Source: Rhodococcoides fascians NBRC 12155 = LMG 3623 | GTDB lineage: Bacteria > Actinomycetota > Actinomycetes > Mycobacteriales > Mycobacteriaceae | DNA length: 64,000 bases | Direction: 5' to 3' | NCBI RefSeq assembly: GCF_001894785.1 | Contig: NZ_BCWW01000020.1 | Location: 1-64,000 of the forward strand | Shown here: positions 25,409 through 32,839 of the stretch, piece after piece | Numbering within the stretch: the stretch's first letter is position 1 | How the letters are laid out: the number at the start of each line of letters is the position of its first letter | Notes under the pieces: model-generated | The model's database searches: none | Told to the model about the DNA's origin: nothing | What the model saw: only the letters and a program-made list of their open reading frames with translations | Translations under genes and position numbers: made by a program

Positions 25409-26105
25409 TTCTGCGTTGGGCGACGAGGGCAGCGGTATCGAACGGGTTTCGAGCCTCGCGGGCAGCGGCTGCGGGTGAGAAGAGCATCACCACCGAGCAC
25501 GCCGGCCACCACACGCCCGTGATCAGCAGTGCGCTGACAATCCCGACGGGGGAGACGGACCCGACGGCCAGTTGTGCCACTCCGACAGCGAGGGCGGCGA
25601 CGGTTCCGAGCCCGAGGATCATCGGCCGCCACGTGGCCGATGCCACCATCGACGCGGCCCCCACCAGCGCTGTGACAGCGACGAGCTGCCCGCTCGGAAG
25701 GTCGGTGGCCGTTGTCGACGACGCCGCGAGGTGACGCACCAGAGCTGTGGTCACTTCCGCGCCGAGGACGCAGGCAATCACCACCCCGATGCCGTAAGGC
25801 AGTTTTCGGACCAGGGCGACAACGGTGAGGGCGGCGAGGACGGTCAGCACGGCGGTGACGTCGATCGTGCTCAGCGCTCGCGAGGCCAGGGCGGCGGCCG
25901 GGCTCGTGGAGACGGGCCACACCGGTGCCAGGTTCGGCACCCACATCAGTAGTACCGACAACAGCACCGCGCAGAGGCCCGACACCGTCAGCCGGGTACG
26001 GATCGCCCGTCGGTGCGCTCGCTCGCTCGTGTTCGCCGAACGGCTCTCGTTGCCGGCTCCACGGGGTGACCGGATCGGTCCGCTGTCGAGACTCGGTGAT
26101 CGCAT
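25392..26105 (-). CDS. Six-helix membrane protein, degenerate PAP2-like
   Basis: This 237-residue integral membrane protein has about six hydrophobic helices (first near residues 41-60) and a basic Arg/Ser-rich N-terminus. Helix spacing resembles the PAP2 phosphatase fold: a loop with ATDLPSGQLVAVTA (about 141-154) sits where PAP2 enzymes have PSGH, and VAQLAVGSVSPVGIVSALL (about 186-204) sits where SRxxxxxHxxxD is expected. The catalytic histidines and arginine are absent, so it would be inactive as a phosphatase. Alternatively it is an unrelated membrane protein. The stop codon lies within the pntB terminator hairpin. Confidence 0.65.
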   Translation of the reverse strand: MRSPSLDSGPIRSPRGAGNESRSANTSERAHRRAIRTRLTVSGLCAVLLSVLLMWVPNLAPVWPVSTSPAAALASRALSTIDVTAVLTVLAALTVVALVRKLPYGIGVVIACVLGAEVTTALVRHLAASSTTATDLPSGQLVAVTALVGAASMVASATWRPMILGLGTVAALAVGVAQLAVGSVSPVGIVSALLITGVWWPACSVVMLFSPAAAAREARNPFDTAALVAQRRMGRFR

Positions 26106-26307
26106 GGACGCCAGACTGCCGCAGTCGGCTGAGCGTGAGGTGTGAGCATCGTGGGAGCCGGCTGAGCATCTGCGGTAACGGTCGGATCACGACGAAGAAG
26201 CGTCGATTGCTTGTTGTAGCCGCAACCTAGTAATGGTGATCTGTCAAATTCCTGGAGTCTGCAAACAGCCGAAAAACCAAACCAGAAGTAGAATTTGACC
26301 CTACAAC

Positions 26308-26323
26308 CAACCGATCGGTCGGA
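26308..26323. promoter_or_regulatory. TetR-operator-like palindrome
   Basis: A perfect 10-bp palindrome ACCGATCGGT lies at 26310-26319. With flanking CC/GG and a single mismatch pair it extends to 16 bases. This shape is common for TetR-family repressors in rhodococci. No TetR gene is adjacent. Confidence 0.35.
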
Positions 26324-26497
26324 GTGTCTGGTCCAGTGCGGTGTAGAGGAGGCTACTCGACTGCGGCTCCGAGTAGTTGCTCTCGAGTGTCGCACCTCGC
26401 CTACCTGGACTTTTGTGCGGAGTTTGTCTCCTGTCACAGTATTTTGAAATGCGAACTATGAATTCGTTGCAAGTCGTTGATCGGATGGGCCGATCTG

Positions 26498-26518
26498 TGT
26501 GACTATGGTCACATAGTC
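26498..26518. promoter_or_regulatory. Overlapping palindromes, candidate operator
   Basis: TGTGACTATGGTCACA (26498-26513) and GACTATGGTCACATAGTC (26501-26518) are two perfect inverted repeats that share bases, about 175 bases before the ATG at 26693. The first resembles a CRP/FNR-type TGTGA-N6-TCACA site, with a 4-base rather than 6-base centre. Confidence 0.45.
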
Positions 26519-26692
26519 CAGTTCACCCTGGGCGAGACCGTCGAAAAGGGCGTAGTTTCAGCCGCATCGGAAAACCGTATTCCCCCGTTACGGCCAAGTT
26601 GGTAACGATCTGAACACGGTCTGGTCGGCTCATCGCAACTCGTGAACGGGCATTCGGCACCAACAGAAGTCGGAAACTCGAAGGAGAAGAAC

Positions 26693-27007
26693 ATGACCAC
26701 AATGTCGCAGGGGCAGCTCGATATGGTCCGCGCGTTCTTTTGCAACGAGTTCCAAGCGGACTCGCTGGACCGTACGGTGATGCCGGAGCCCACGGCCGAT
26801 GCCGTTGCCGAATGGATCGACGCGCTGTCCACCAGTGGACTGTTCGCGCCAGCGGAGGTGCACAACATCTCGGCCGTCTGGTGTGCCGAGCCCGAGTCGA
26901 TGACCGCACTGCTCGTCGGCGAAATCGACGAAATTGCTGTCAAGCGGCACGAGGCCGCTGCCGTTGCTACTCCGGCGCTGATCTCCGCGTTCGGTCGCGC
27001 CAGCTGA
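26693..27007 (+). CDS. Small protein of unknown family, paralogue of the gene at 20816
   Basis: This 104-residue acidic, Ala-rich protein starts at ATG 26693 after GAAGGAGAAGAAC. It shares with the protein at 20816 the pattern FFCNEF (about 15-20), AEWIDALSTSGLF (about 39-51), AEVHNISAVW and LLVGEIDEI near residue 85, in the same order and spacing, at low overall identity. No signal peptide. Two copies 6 kb apart in separate contexts suggest an old duplication. It stands alone ahead of the APH-like gene. Confidence 0.7.
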   Translation: MTTMSQGQLDMVRAFFCNEFQADSLDRTVMPEPTADAVAEWIDALSTSGLFAPAEVHNISAVWCAEPESMTALLVGEIDEIAVKRHEAAAVATPALISAFGRAS

Positions 27008-27114
27008 CCGTCTGTGCTTGTGCCACCGGCATCCGTTGGCACCGCTTCGTTACGATCACCCGAACCGGTGATGTCCGTCGGCAACGGTGCCGCACAACGA
27101 AGTGAGGGTTTTGT

Positions 27115-28140
27115 ATGGGCGTGGTGGGCTTGGACGAAGATGCAGTGTCGACGTGGATCGCGGAGCTGGGGATAGGCGCAACATCGCCGCTCTCGTTTCA
27201 GCGCATCGGTAACGGCCAGTCCAACCTCACGTACGCGGTTCGCGACGCCGGTGGCAGTGCGTGGGTCCTTCGCCGGCCGCCGTTGGGCAAATTGTTGGCG
27301 TCGGCTCACGACGTCGTGCGCGAGCACCGGATTCTCTCCGGTCTGCAGAATTCGCCGGTCCCTGTGCCGAAAATGATTGCGATCACGCAGGATCCAGCCA
27401 TTTCCGAGGTTCCGTTGGTCCTGATGAGTTTCGTCGACGGGGTCGTCGTCGACTCGGTGTCGGCTGCCGAACAGTTGGACCCCGATCAGCGTCGACGTGT
27501 CGGACTCGGTCTGACCGCGGCGTTGTCCGACATACACCGTGTCGACCTAGAGTCGTCGGGTCTTGCCGACCTCGCCGGCCGCAAGCCCTACGCTGCGCGT
27601 CAGATCGCGCGGTGGACCACGCAGTGGGACTCCTCCCGAACCCGGGAGGTTCCTGGAATCGATTCGCTCGCAGCACGATTGACGGCCAAGATCCCCGAGC
27701 AGCACGAGGTGACGCTGGTTCACGGCGACTTCCATCTGAGCAACGTCATCACCGCTCGAAACGACGGCCGCGTGGTTGCCGTCGTCGACTGGGAGTTGTG
27801 CACGCTCGGAGACCCGTTGGCGGATCTGGGTGGTCTGCTCGCCTACTGGCCTCAGGCGGACGACGGGGTTGCCGGTCCTTTCATGGCATCGACTCTGCCC
27901 GGTTTCCCTACCCGGGCGGAGCTGGTCGAGTCCTACGCGTACAACACGGGCCGCGATGTGGCCGATGCCGGATTCTGGGAAGTGCTGGCGCTGTGGAAGT
28001 TGTCGATCATCGCCGAAGGCGTCATGCGCCGGATGGAAGCCGATTCACGCAACCGCGCCGTGGGCGGCGCGCCGACCACCACGCTGATCGACGACATCGT
28101 CACCCGAGCGCTGCAGCGCGCCGACGAAATCGGGCTCTAG
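27115..28140 (+). CDS. APH-fold phosphotransferase-like protein (ACAD10/11 N-terminal type)
   Basis: This 341-residue kinase-fold protein resembles the aminoglycoside-phosphotransferase-like proteins associated with acyl-CoA metabolism. Kinase marks: GNGQSNLTYAVRDAGGSAWVLRRPP (about 24-48; nucleotide loop and Lys/Arg), the Brenner motif LVHGDFHLSNVI (about 201-212) and the DFG-equivalent VVDWELCTLGDPLADLG (about 222-238). In relatives the domain phosphorylates 4-hydroxyacyl-CoAs. It converges on an acyl-CoA thioesterase gene with a 2-base gap, which supports a fatty-acyl context. Substrate unproven. Confidence 0.85.
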   Translation: MGVVGLDEDAVSTWIAELGIGATSPLSFQRIGNGQSNLTYAVRDAGGSAWVLRRPPLGKLLASAHDVVREHRILSGLQNSPVPVPKMIAITQDPAISEVPLVLMSFVDGVVVDSVSAAEQLDPDQRRRVGLGLTAALSDIHRVDLESSGLADLAGRKPYAARQIARWTTQWDSSRTREVPGIDSLAARLTAKIPEQHEVTLVHGDFHLSNVITARNDGRVVAVVDWELCTLGDPLADLGGLLAYWPQADDGVAGPFMASTLPGFPTRAELVESYAYNTGRDVADAGFWEVLALWKLSIIAEGVMRRMEADSRNRAVGGAPTTTLIDDIVTRALQRADEIGL

Positions 28141-28142
28141 AT

Positions 28143-28619
28143 TCAGGCGTCTACTGACGTTCCGATCACCAAAGTGCGTGCTGCGGTTTCGATTTCGGAG
28201 GGAATGGGGACGGGACGGCGGGAGTTCGCGTCGACGTAGACGTGAACGAACCGTCCCCGAGCGGCCAATGTCAGTGCGTCGTCCTCGGCTTCTCGGAACA
28301 AGGCCAGCGAGTAGACGATGCTGCGGGTGCCCAGCTTCTCCACCGCCAGACCGACCTGGAGGCGATCGGGAAAACTGAGCTCGGACAGATAGCGGCACGA
28401 GGTTTCGGCCACGACGCCGATCGCGGGCAGAGTCCTGATGTCCACACCCGTCGTTTCCATGAGCCACCCGTTCACTGCGGTGTCGAAGTATGCGTAATAC
28501 GTCACGTTGTTGACGTGGCCGTAGTGGTCGTTGTCGTCCCATCGGGTCGACACCGGCCACAGTGCCGGGAAATCCGACGCATTCGACAATTCCACGCTGT
28601 CCTTCGGCGACTCCGTCAT
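28143..28619 (-). CDS. Acyl-CoA thioesterase, 4HBT hot-dog family
   Basis: This 158-residue hot-dog-fold enzyme hydrolyses an acyl-CoA thioester. The active-site segment TRWDDNDHYGHVNNVTYYAYFD (about 25-46) carries the conserved Asp and HVNN of the 4-hydroxybenzoyl-CoA thioesterase family. The C-terminal half supplies the long central helix partner strands. Start at ATG 28619; no membrane segment. Divergent from the GntR regulator gene, sharing about 176 bases of promoter region, and convergent with the APH-like gene. Confidence 0.88.
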   Translation of the reverse strand: MTESPKDSVELSNASDFPALWPVSTRWDDNDHYGHVNNVTYYAYFDTAVNGWLMETTGVDIRTLPAIGVVAETSCRYLSELSFPDRLQVGLAVEKLGTRSIVYSLALFREAEDDALTLAARGRFVHVYVDANSRRPVPIPSEIETAARTLVIGTSVDA

Positions 28620-28735
28620 GGCACGACGCTAACCCGTCGCCACGTCGGCAACAAACGCGACCGGATTCGAGGCATCGGAGAGCTGAGTCCGGGCGAATGC
28701 TTCCTCGGTATCGCCGTCGTGACGTAGTCTTTGGT

Positions 28736-28747
28736 TGGACCGGACCA
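28736..28747. promoter_or_regulatory. Candidate dre-like operator upstream of the GntR regulator
   Basis: TGGACCGGACCA matches the DasR/NagR dre core TGGTCTAGACCA at 9 of 12 positions and lies 48 bases before the regulator's ATG at 28796. Autoregulation is therefore plausible. The match is by eye against the consensus. Confidence 0.4.
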
Positions 28748-28795
28748 GTCCGTACCGCTGGTTCTGCGAGTGATCGAAAGGCCGGCGCAGTGGTG

Positions 28796-29539
28796 ATGCC
28801 CGTACACCTGAGGGACAGTCAGATCCCGAAGCACGAACAGCTACGCGCAATACTGTTGCACCGCTGCACCAAGGAGCTTTCGCCGGGGGATCTGATGCCG
28901 AGCGAGCGTCGGTTGATGGAGGACTACGGCGTCAGTCGCATCACGGTACGCGAGGCGATAGGACAGCTCGTCAACGACGGACATCTGGTTCGGGTACGTG
29001 GGAAAGGGACGTTCGTTGCTTCTCGTACCGTGCAGTCGCGGTTGCACCTGGCGTCGTTCTCCGAGGAGATGCGTGCCCAGGGGCTGACGCCGACGACGGT
29101 GGTCCTGTTCGCGCGACTCGAAAAGCCCTCGGCAGCAACGATTCGTGCTCTGGGCCTGGTCGACGGTGATCGGACGTACCACATCAAACGGCTACGGCTG
29201 GCCGATGCCGAGCCGGTCAGTGTCGACGACGGGTGGTACCGGGCCGAACTCCTTCCGGGGCTGATCGACCACGATCTGAGTCAGTCGGTGTACGAGGCCG
29301 TGCGCAACCACTACGGCCTGACCATCGATCGAGCCGAGCAGACCGTCAAAGCGACAGCCGCCGACAGTGACACTTCCACGCTGCTGGGGACCAAACGCGG
29401 CGCACCGGTGCTGTACTTCGACCGAGTGTCGTTCAGCGGCGACGAGCCGATCGAGCACACGGAGAGTTGGTACCGGTGCGACCGGTACCAACTCTCGATG
29501 GAGGTGCAGGGGGAGCGGCGCACCACGCAGCGACGCTAG
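28796..29539 (+). CDS. GntR/HutC-type regulator of GlcNAc use (DasR/NagR-like)
   Basis: This 247-residue repressor has an N-terminal winged helix (about 8-75: PKHEQLRAILLHRC, PSERRLMEDYGVSRITVREAI, VRGKGTFVAS) and a UTRA ligand-binding domain (about 90-240) ending SWYRCDRYQLSME. DasR/NagR relatives sense amino-sugar phosphates and repress PTS and nag genes. Next to it are the GlcNAc PTS, nagA and nagB genes, which supports this role. Start ATG 28796, or GTG 28790. Its 3' coding end contains a striking 16-bp palindrome (29462-29496). It converges on the EIIA gene with a 2-base gap. Confidence 0.9.
   Translation: MPVHLRDSQIPKHEQLRAILLHRCTKELSPGDLMPSERRLMEDYGVSRITVREAIGQLVNDGHLVRVRGKGTFVASRTVQSRLHLASFSEEMRAQGLTPTTVVLFARLEKPSAATIRALGLVDGDRTYHIKRLRLADAEPVSVDDGWYRAELLPGLIDHDLSQSVYEAVRNHYGLTIDRAEQTVKATAADSDTSTLLGTKRGAPVLYFDRVSFSGDEPIEHTESWYRCDRYQLSMEVQGERRTTQRR
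29462..29496. repeat. Perfect 16-bp inverted repeat inside the GntR gene end
   Basis: GAGAGTTGGTACCGGT and ACCGGTACCAACTCTC pair perfectly around GCG. The element lies wholly in coding DNA (residues ESWYRCDRYQLS), 43 bases before the stop codon, ahead of the convergent EIIA gene end. It would form a very stable hairpin in either transcript. Confidence 0.85.
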
Positions 29540-29541
29540 GC

Positions 29542-30006
29542 TCAGGGCAACACGAACAGCGAGTCACCCTGTGCCACCGACGTTCCGACGGCCGCGCTCG
29601 TGACGGCATCGGGCTCGGAGTCCATCAGGACCACGGGAATCACGTCGGAGTATCCGGCCTCCGCGATCGCCGCAGGGTCGTAGGTGATCACGAGATCGCC
29701 GGATTGAACCCGATCGCCCTCTGCTGCAACGAGTTCGAAACCCTGGCCCTTCATCTTCACGGTGTCGATGCCGATGTGCACCAGCACTCCCGCCTTGTCG
29801 TCGGTGAACACGACGAACGCATGTGGGTGGAGTTTGAGGATCTTGCCGGCTATCGGAGACCGCACCTCGACGGGCCCGCTACCGGCCGCTGGGCGCACGG
29901 CGACCCCGGAGCCCACCATCTGCGAAGAGAAGACCGGGTCGGGGACGTCGGCGAGCGAGATGACCTGACCGGCAACAGGACTGAAGATCGTCGAGGTCCC
30001 GCTCAC
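29542..30006 (-). CDS. PTS glucose/GlcNAc-family EIIA (Crr-like)
   Basis: This 154-residue phosphocarrier has the phosphorylated His77 in GVLVHIGIDTVKMKGQGF, the partner His62 in KLHPHAFVVF, and the beta-sandwich start SPVAGQVISLADVPDPVFS (about 9-27). It takes phosphate from HPr and passes it to EIIB. GTG start at 30006 overlaps the EIIB stop by 4 bases. EIIA is a separate polypeptide here, whereas many GlcNAc permeases fuse IIA, IIB and IIC. Confidence 0.92.
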   Translation of the reverse strand: MSGTSTIFSPVAGQVISLADVPDPVFSSQMVGSGVAVRPAAGSGPVEVRSPIAGKILKLHPHAFVVFTDDKAGVLVHIGIDTVKMKGQGFELVAAEGDRVQSGDLVITYDPAAIAEAGYSDVIPVVLMDSEPDAVTSAAVGTSVAQGDSLFVLP

Positions 30007-30233
30007 AGAATGTCGCCGATGTCCTCGGCGAGGGTGTCGGCCTCCGGGCCGACGATGACCTGCACGGCTGTCCCCTTGTGGAACACTCCGTGCGCACCGG
30101 CTGCCTTGAGCGCAGCCTCGTCCACCAGCGACCCGTCCTTGACCTCGGTACGGAGCCGGGTGATGCACGCTTCGATCTCTACGATGTTGTCGGCACCGCC
30201 GAGGCCCTTCACGATCGCGTCCGCCTTGGCCAT
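30003..30233 (-). CDS. PTS glucose/GlcNAc-family EIIB
   Basis: This 76-residue protein has the phosphorylated Cys23 in IEACITRLRTEVKDGSLVDE, the EIIB signature, after LGGADNIV. It relays phosphate from EIIA to the sugar bound in EIIC. Start at ATG 30233 (MAKADAIV). A longer in-frame start at 30308 would add an unconserved leader and cover the promoter. Divergent from the EIIC operon across a 177-base region with a dre-like site. No EI or HPr gene is in the window. Confidence 0.92.
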   Translation of the reverse strand: MAKADAIVKGLGGADNIVEIEACITRLRTEVKDGSLVDEAALKAAGAHGVFHKGTAVQVIVGPEADTLAEDIGDIL

Positions 30234-30322
30234 GTTCTGTTCCCGCTTCCTTCTCGTGTGCAGTGGTGTCGGCGAGGTCACATCTCCGGGTTGACATGTG
30301 GTCGTCACCTGGCCAAACTACA

Positions 30323-30338
30323 ACTGGTAATGACCGGA
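30323..30338. promoter_or_regulatory. Candidate dre-like operator between divergent PTS genes
   Basis: ACTGGTAATGACCGGA fits the dre consensus ANTGGTCTAGACCANT in both half-sites (TGGT and GACC at correct spacing). It lies between the EIIB-EIIA (leftward) and EIIC-nagA-nagB (rightward) genes, so one site could control the whole PTS/nag regulon. Confidence 0.55.
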
Positions 30339-30410
30339 CAGTACCCCTGATGTCATCCGGTCACAACAGTAGAACTCCCTTGCCGGACCAGCCTCGAAGA
30401 GAAGGTCGCC

Positions 30411-31658
30411 ATGACCCTGAAGAAGACGGACTCGGCCGAAGCCGAACCGAAGAAGGAATCCAGATCTCTCGCCGGGTTGCAGCGATTCGGGCGCAGTCTC
30501 ATGCTGCCCATCGCGGTTCTTCCTGCGGCGGGAATCCTGTTGCGGCTGGGCCAGGACGACCTCCTCGGCAGATTCAGTGCTCTGGGCACCGCGGCGGCCG
30601 TCATCTCCGCTGCAGGACAGGCGGTGTTCACCTGGTTGCCCTTGATATTTGCCGTGGGCATCGCCATCGGCTGGGCCAAGAAATCGGACGGCTCGACCGC
30701 CCTCGCCGCCGTCGTCGGCTACATGGTGATGAACGGTGTCTTCACCGCGATGTCACCGGTGGTACTGGAAGGCAAAGTCGACGCGAACGGCGATCCGGCC
30801 GTGATCGACTACGGCGTGTTGGCCGGCATCGTCATCGGCTTGCTCTCCGCCATTCTGTGGCAGCGGTTCTACCGCCAGAAACTGCCGGATTACCTCGGCT
30901 TCTTCAGCGGACGACGTCTGGTTCCCATCCTGACCGCTGTCACCGGCCTCGTCGTCGCCGTCGTCATGTCGTTCGTCTATCCGCTCTTCTACAGCGCACT
31001 GAACTGGGTCGGAAACACCGTTGCCGATCACAGTGTGGTGGGTAGCGGGATCTACGGTTTCGCCAATCGCATGCTGATTCCGACGGGACTGCACCACATT
31101 CTCAATTCGGTCGTCTGGTTTCTCGTCGGTGATTATCAGGACGCGAGTGGTCAATTGGTGCGTGGCGATCTCAACCGATTCTTCGCGGGAGATCCGTCCG
31201 CGGGAGTCTTCATGACCGGCTTCTTCCCCATCATGATGTTCGCTCTGCCTGCCGCTGCATTCGCGATCTATCGCAACGCCAAGCCGTCGCAGAAGAAGAT
31301 CGTCGGCGGAATCATGTTGTCCACCGGTCTGACTGCGTTCGTCACCGGCATCACCGAACCGCTCGAGTACTCGTTCATGTTCGTCGCCTGGCCGCTCTAC
31401 GTCATCCACGCCGTGCTGACCGGAACCTCCATGGCACTGACCAATGCCCTGGGAATCCATGACGGCTTCTTCTTCTCTGCCGGCGGTATCGACTATCTGT
31501 TGAACTACGGAATCGCTACGAAGGCATGGCTTCTCATTCCTATCGGCCTGGTGTATGCGGTGATCTACTACTTCCTGTTCAGCTTCGTCATCAAGAAGTG
31601 GAACCTGCGCACCCCCGGCCGCGAGGACGACGCGGTGCTCGAACCCGACCGGGCATGA
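30411..31658 (+). CDS. PTS N-acetylglucosamine EIIC permease
   Basis: This 415-residue membrane protein of the glucose/GlcNAc EIIC superfamily transports and phosphorylates GlcNAc. About ten helices begin with LQRFGRSLMLPIAVLPAAGILLRLGQ (about 20-45). Key motifs are NRMLIPTGLHHILNSVVWF (about 220-238) and GITEPLEYSFMFVAWPLYVIHA (about 310-332), the substrate-binding GITEP block. AGAAGGTCGCC precedes ATG 30411. No IIA or IIB domain is fused; both are encoded divergently. nagA overlaps its end by 4 bases. Confidence 0.92.
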   Translation: MTLKKTDSAEAEPKKESRSLAGLQRFGRSLMLPIAVLPAAGILLRLGQDDLLGRFSALGTAAAVISAAGQAVFTWLPLIFAVGIAIGWAKKSDGSTALAAVVGYMVMNGVFTAMSPVVLEGKVDANGDPAVIDYGVLAGIVIGLLSAILWQRFYRQKLPDYLGFFSGRRLVPILTAVTGLVVAVVMSFVYPLFYSALNWVGNTVADHSVVGSGIYGFANRMLIPTGLHHILNSVVWFLVGDYQDASGQLVRGDLNRFFAGDPSAGVFMTGFFPIMMFALPAAAFAIYRNAKPSQKKIVGGIMLSTGLTAFVTGITEPLEYSFMFVAWPLYVIHAVLTGTSMALTNALGIHDGFFFSAGGIDYLLNYGIATKAWLLIPIGLVYAVIYYFLFSFVIKKWNLRTPGREDDAVLEPDRA

Positions 31659-32839
31659 GCGAATCCATCACGACGGCGCTCCGGGGGCGGGTCGTCACAC
31701 CCGATGCGGTCATCGACGACGCCGTCGTGGCGTTGTCGGGCGATCGAATCTCCTGGGTGGGTCCGGTGGTGGCGTGGCCCGACGAGGCCCCACCGCAATC
31801 GAACTCGACCATCCTGCCGGGGCTGGTCGACGTGCACTGCCACGGCGGCGGCGGGGCGTCGTTCCCGGATTCTGCCCGTGCCGATCTGATGAACGCGGTA
31901 CGGCACCACCGTGGCCGCGGCACCACCACGATGCTCGCATCGCTGGTGTCGGCATCCCCTGGGCGACTGGTCGAGCAGACGTCGACGCTCGCCGATCTGT
32001 ACGAGTCGGGGGACATCGCCGGGGTCCACCTCGAAGGGCCGTTCCTGTCTGTTGCCCGCTGCGGGGCGCAGGACCCCGCGTCACTCCGTGGCGGCGACAC
32101 CGGTCTGCTGGCAGACATCATCGACGCCGGGCGGGGATCGGTACGGTCGATGACACTTGCTCCCGAAGTCGACGGCTTCACGGCCGTCGGACACATGTTG
32201 CGAGAGAACGGCATCGTCCCCAGCATCGGGCACACCGACGCCGACGCACGCACCACTCGCAGCGCAATCGACGCCCTCGGAGAGGGTGCCATCGGTGCCA
32301 CGCACCTGTTCAACGGGATGCCCACCTGGCATCATCGGTCGCCGGGGCCGGTCAGCGAGTGCTTGGCTGCCGCGGCGCGAGGGTCGATGGTGCTCGAATT
32401 GATCGGCGACGGAGTACATCTCGCCGACGAGACCGTGCGAGCGGTGTTCGATCTCGTCGGCGGTGGGAACATCGCGTTGGTGTCCGACGCGATGGCCGCG
32501 GCGGGAATGGCCGACGGCCGCTACCGGCTCGGGCCGCTGGATGTCACCGTGCACGATTCGGTCGCTCGCCTGTCGCGGGAGAACGATCCCGAGTCGGCCC
32601 CGATCGCGGGCGGCACGTCGAGTGTGCTCGACCTGGTACGCCGCGCAGTGCTCGACGCCGGCGTGCCATTGCTCGACGCAGTGCGTGCCGGGGCAACCAC
32701 CCCGGCAGCATTGATCGGGATCGGGGCCGAAACCGGTTCTCTCGTCGCCGGATCGAGAGCGGACGTGCTGGTGGTCGACGCATCCTTCGAGCCGGTGCAG
32801 GTCATTCGCGGCGGACGCGCGATCGAGGAGGAAAGTTAG
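31655..32839 (+). CDS. nagA: N-acetylglucosamine-6-phosphate deacetylase
   Basis: This 394-residue amidohydrolase removes acetate from GlcNAc-6-phosphate. Metal ligands and motifs: LPGLVDVHCHGGGG (His61, His63), GVHLEGPFLS (Glu about 128), GHTDAD (His about 192), GATHLFNGM (His about 212) and LVSDAMAAAG (catalytic Asp about 271), in NagA order. ATGA overlap with the EIIC gene and zero gap to nagB show one transcript. Cytosolic. Confidence 0.95.
   Translation: MSESITTALRGRVVTPDAVIDDAVVALSGDRISWVGPVVAWPDEAPPQSNSTILPGLVDVHCHGGGGASFPDSARADLMNAVRHHRGRGTTTMLASLVSASPGRLVEQTSTLADLYESGDIAGVHLEGPFLSVARCGAQDPASLRGGDTGLLADIIDAGRGSVRSMTLAPEVDGFTAVGHMLRENGIVPSIGHTDADARTTRSAIDALGEGAIGATHLFNGMPTWHHRSPGPVSECLAAAARGSMVLELIGDGVHLADETVRAVFDLVGGGNIALVSDAMAAAGMADGRYRLGPLDVTVHDSVARLSRENDPESAPIAGGTSSVLDLVRRAVLDAGVPLLDAVRAGATTPAALIGIGAETGSLVAGSRADVLVVDASFEPVQVIRGGRAIEEES

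Larger units (their letters stand above)
26106..26692. other. 587-base intergenic region with two palindromes
   Basis: I find no credible gene here. The stretch is AT-richer than its surroundings (for example near 26220-26300 and 26430-26480) and holds two operator-like palindromes listed separately at 26310 and 26498. It separates a leftward membrane-protein gene from the rightward small-protein gene at 26693, so it probably carries divergent promoters. Confidence 0.55.

Noticed and set aside
30291..30324. TTGACA box as a -35 promoter element in the PTS divergent region
   Set aside because: No acceptable -10 box lies at 16-18 bases; the best candidate (TACAAC) is 22 bases away.
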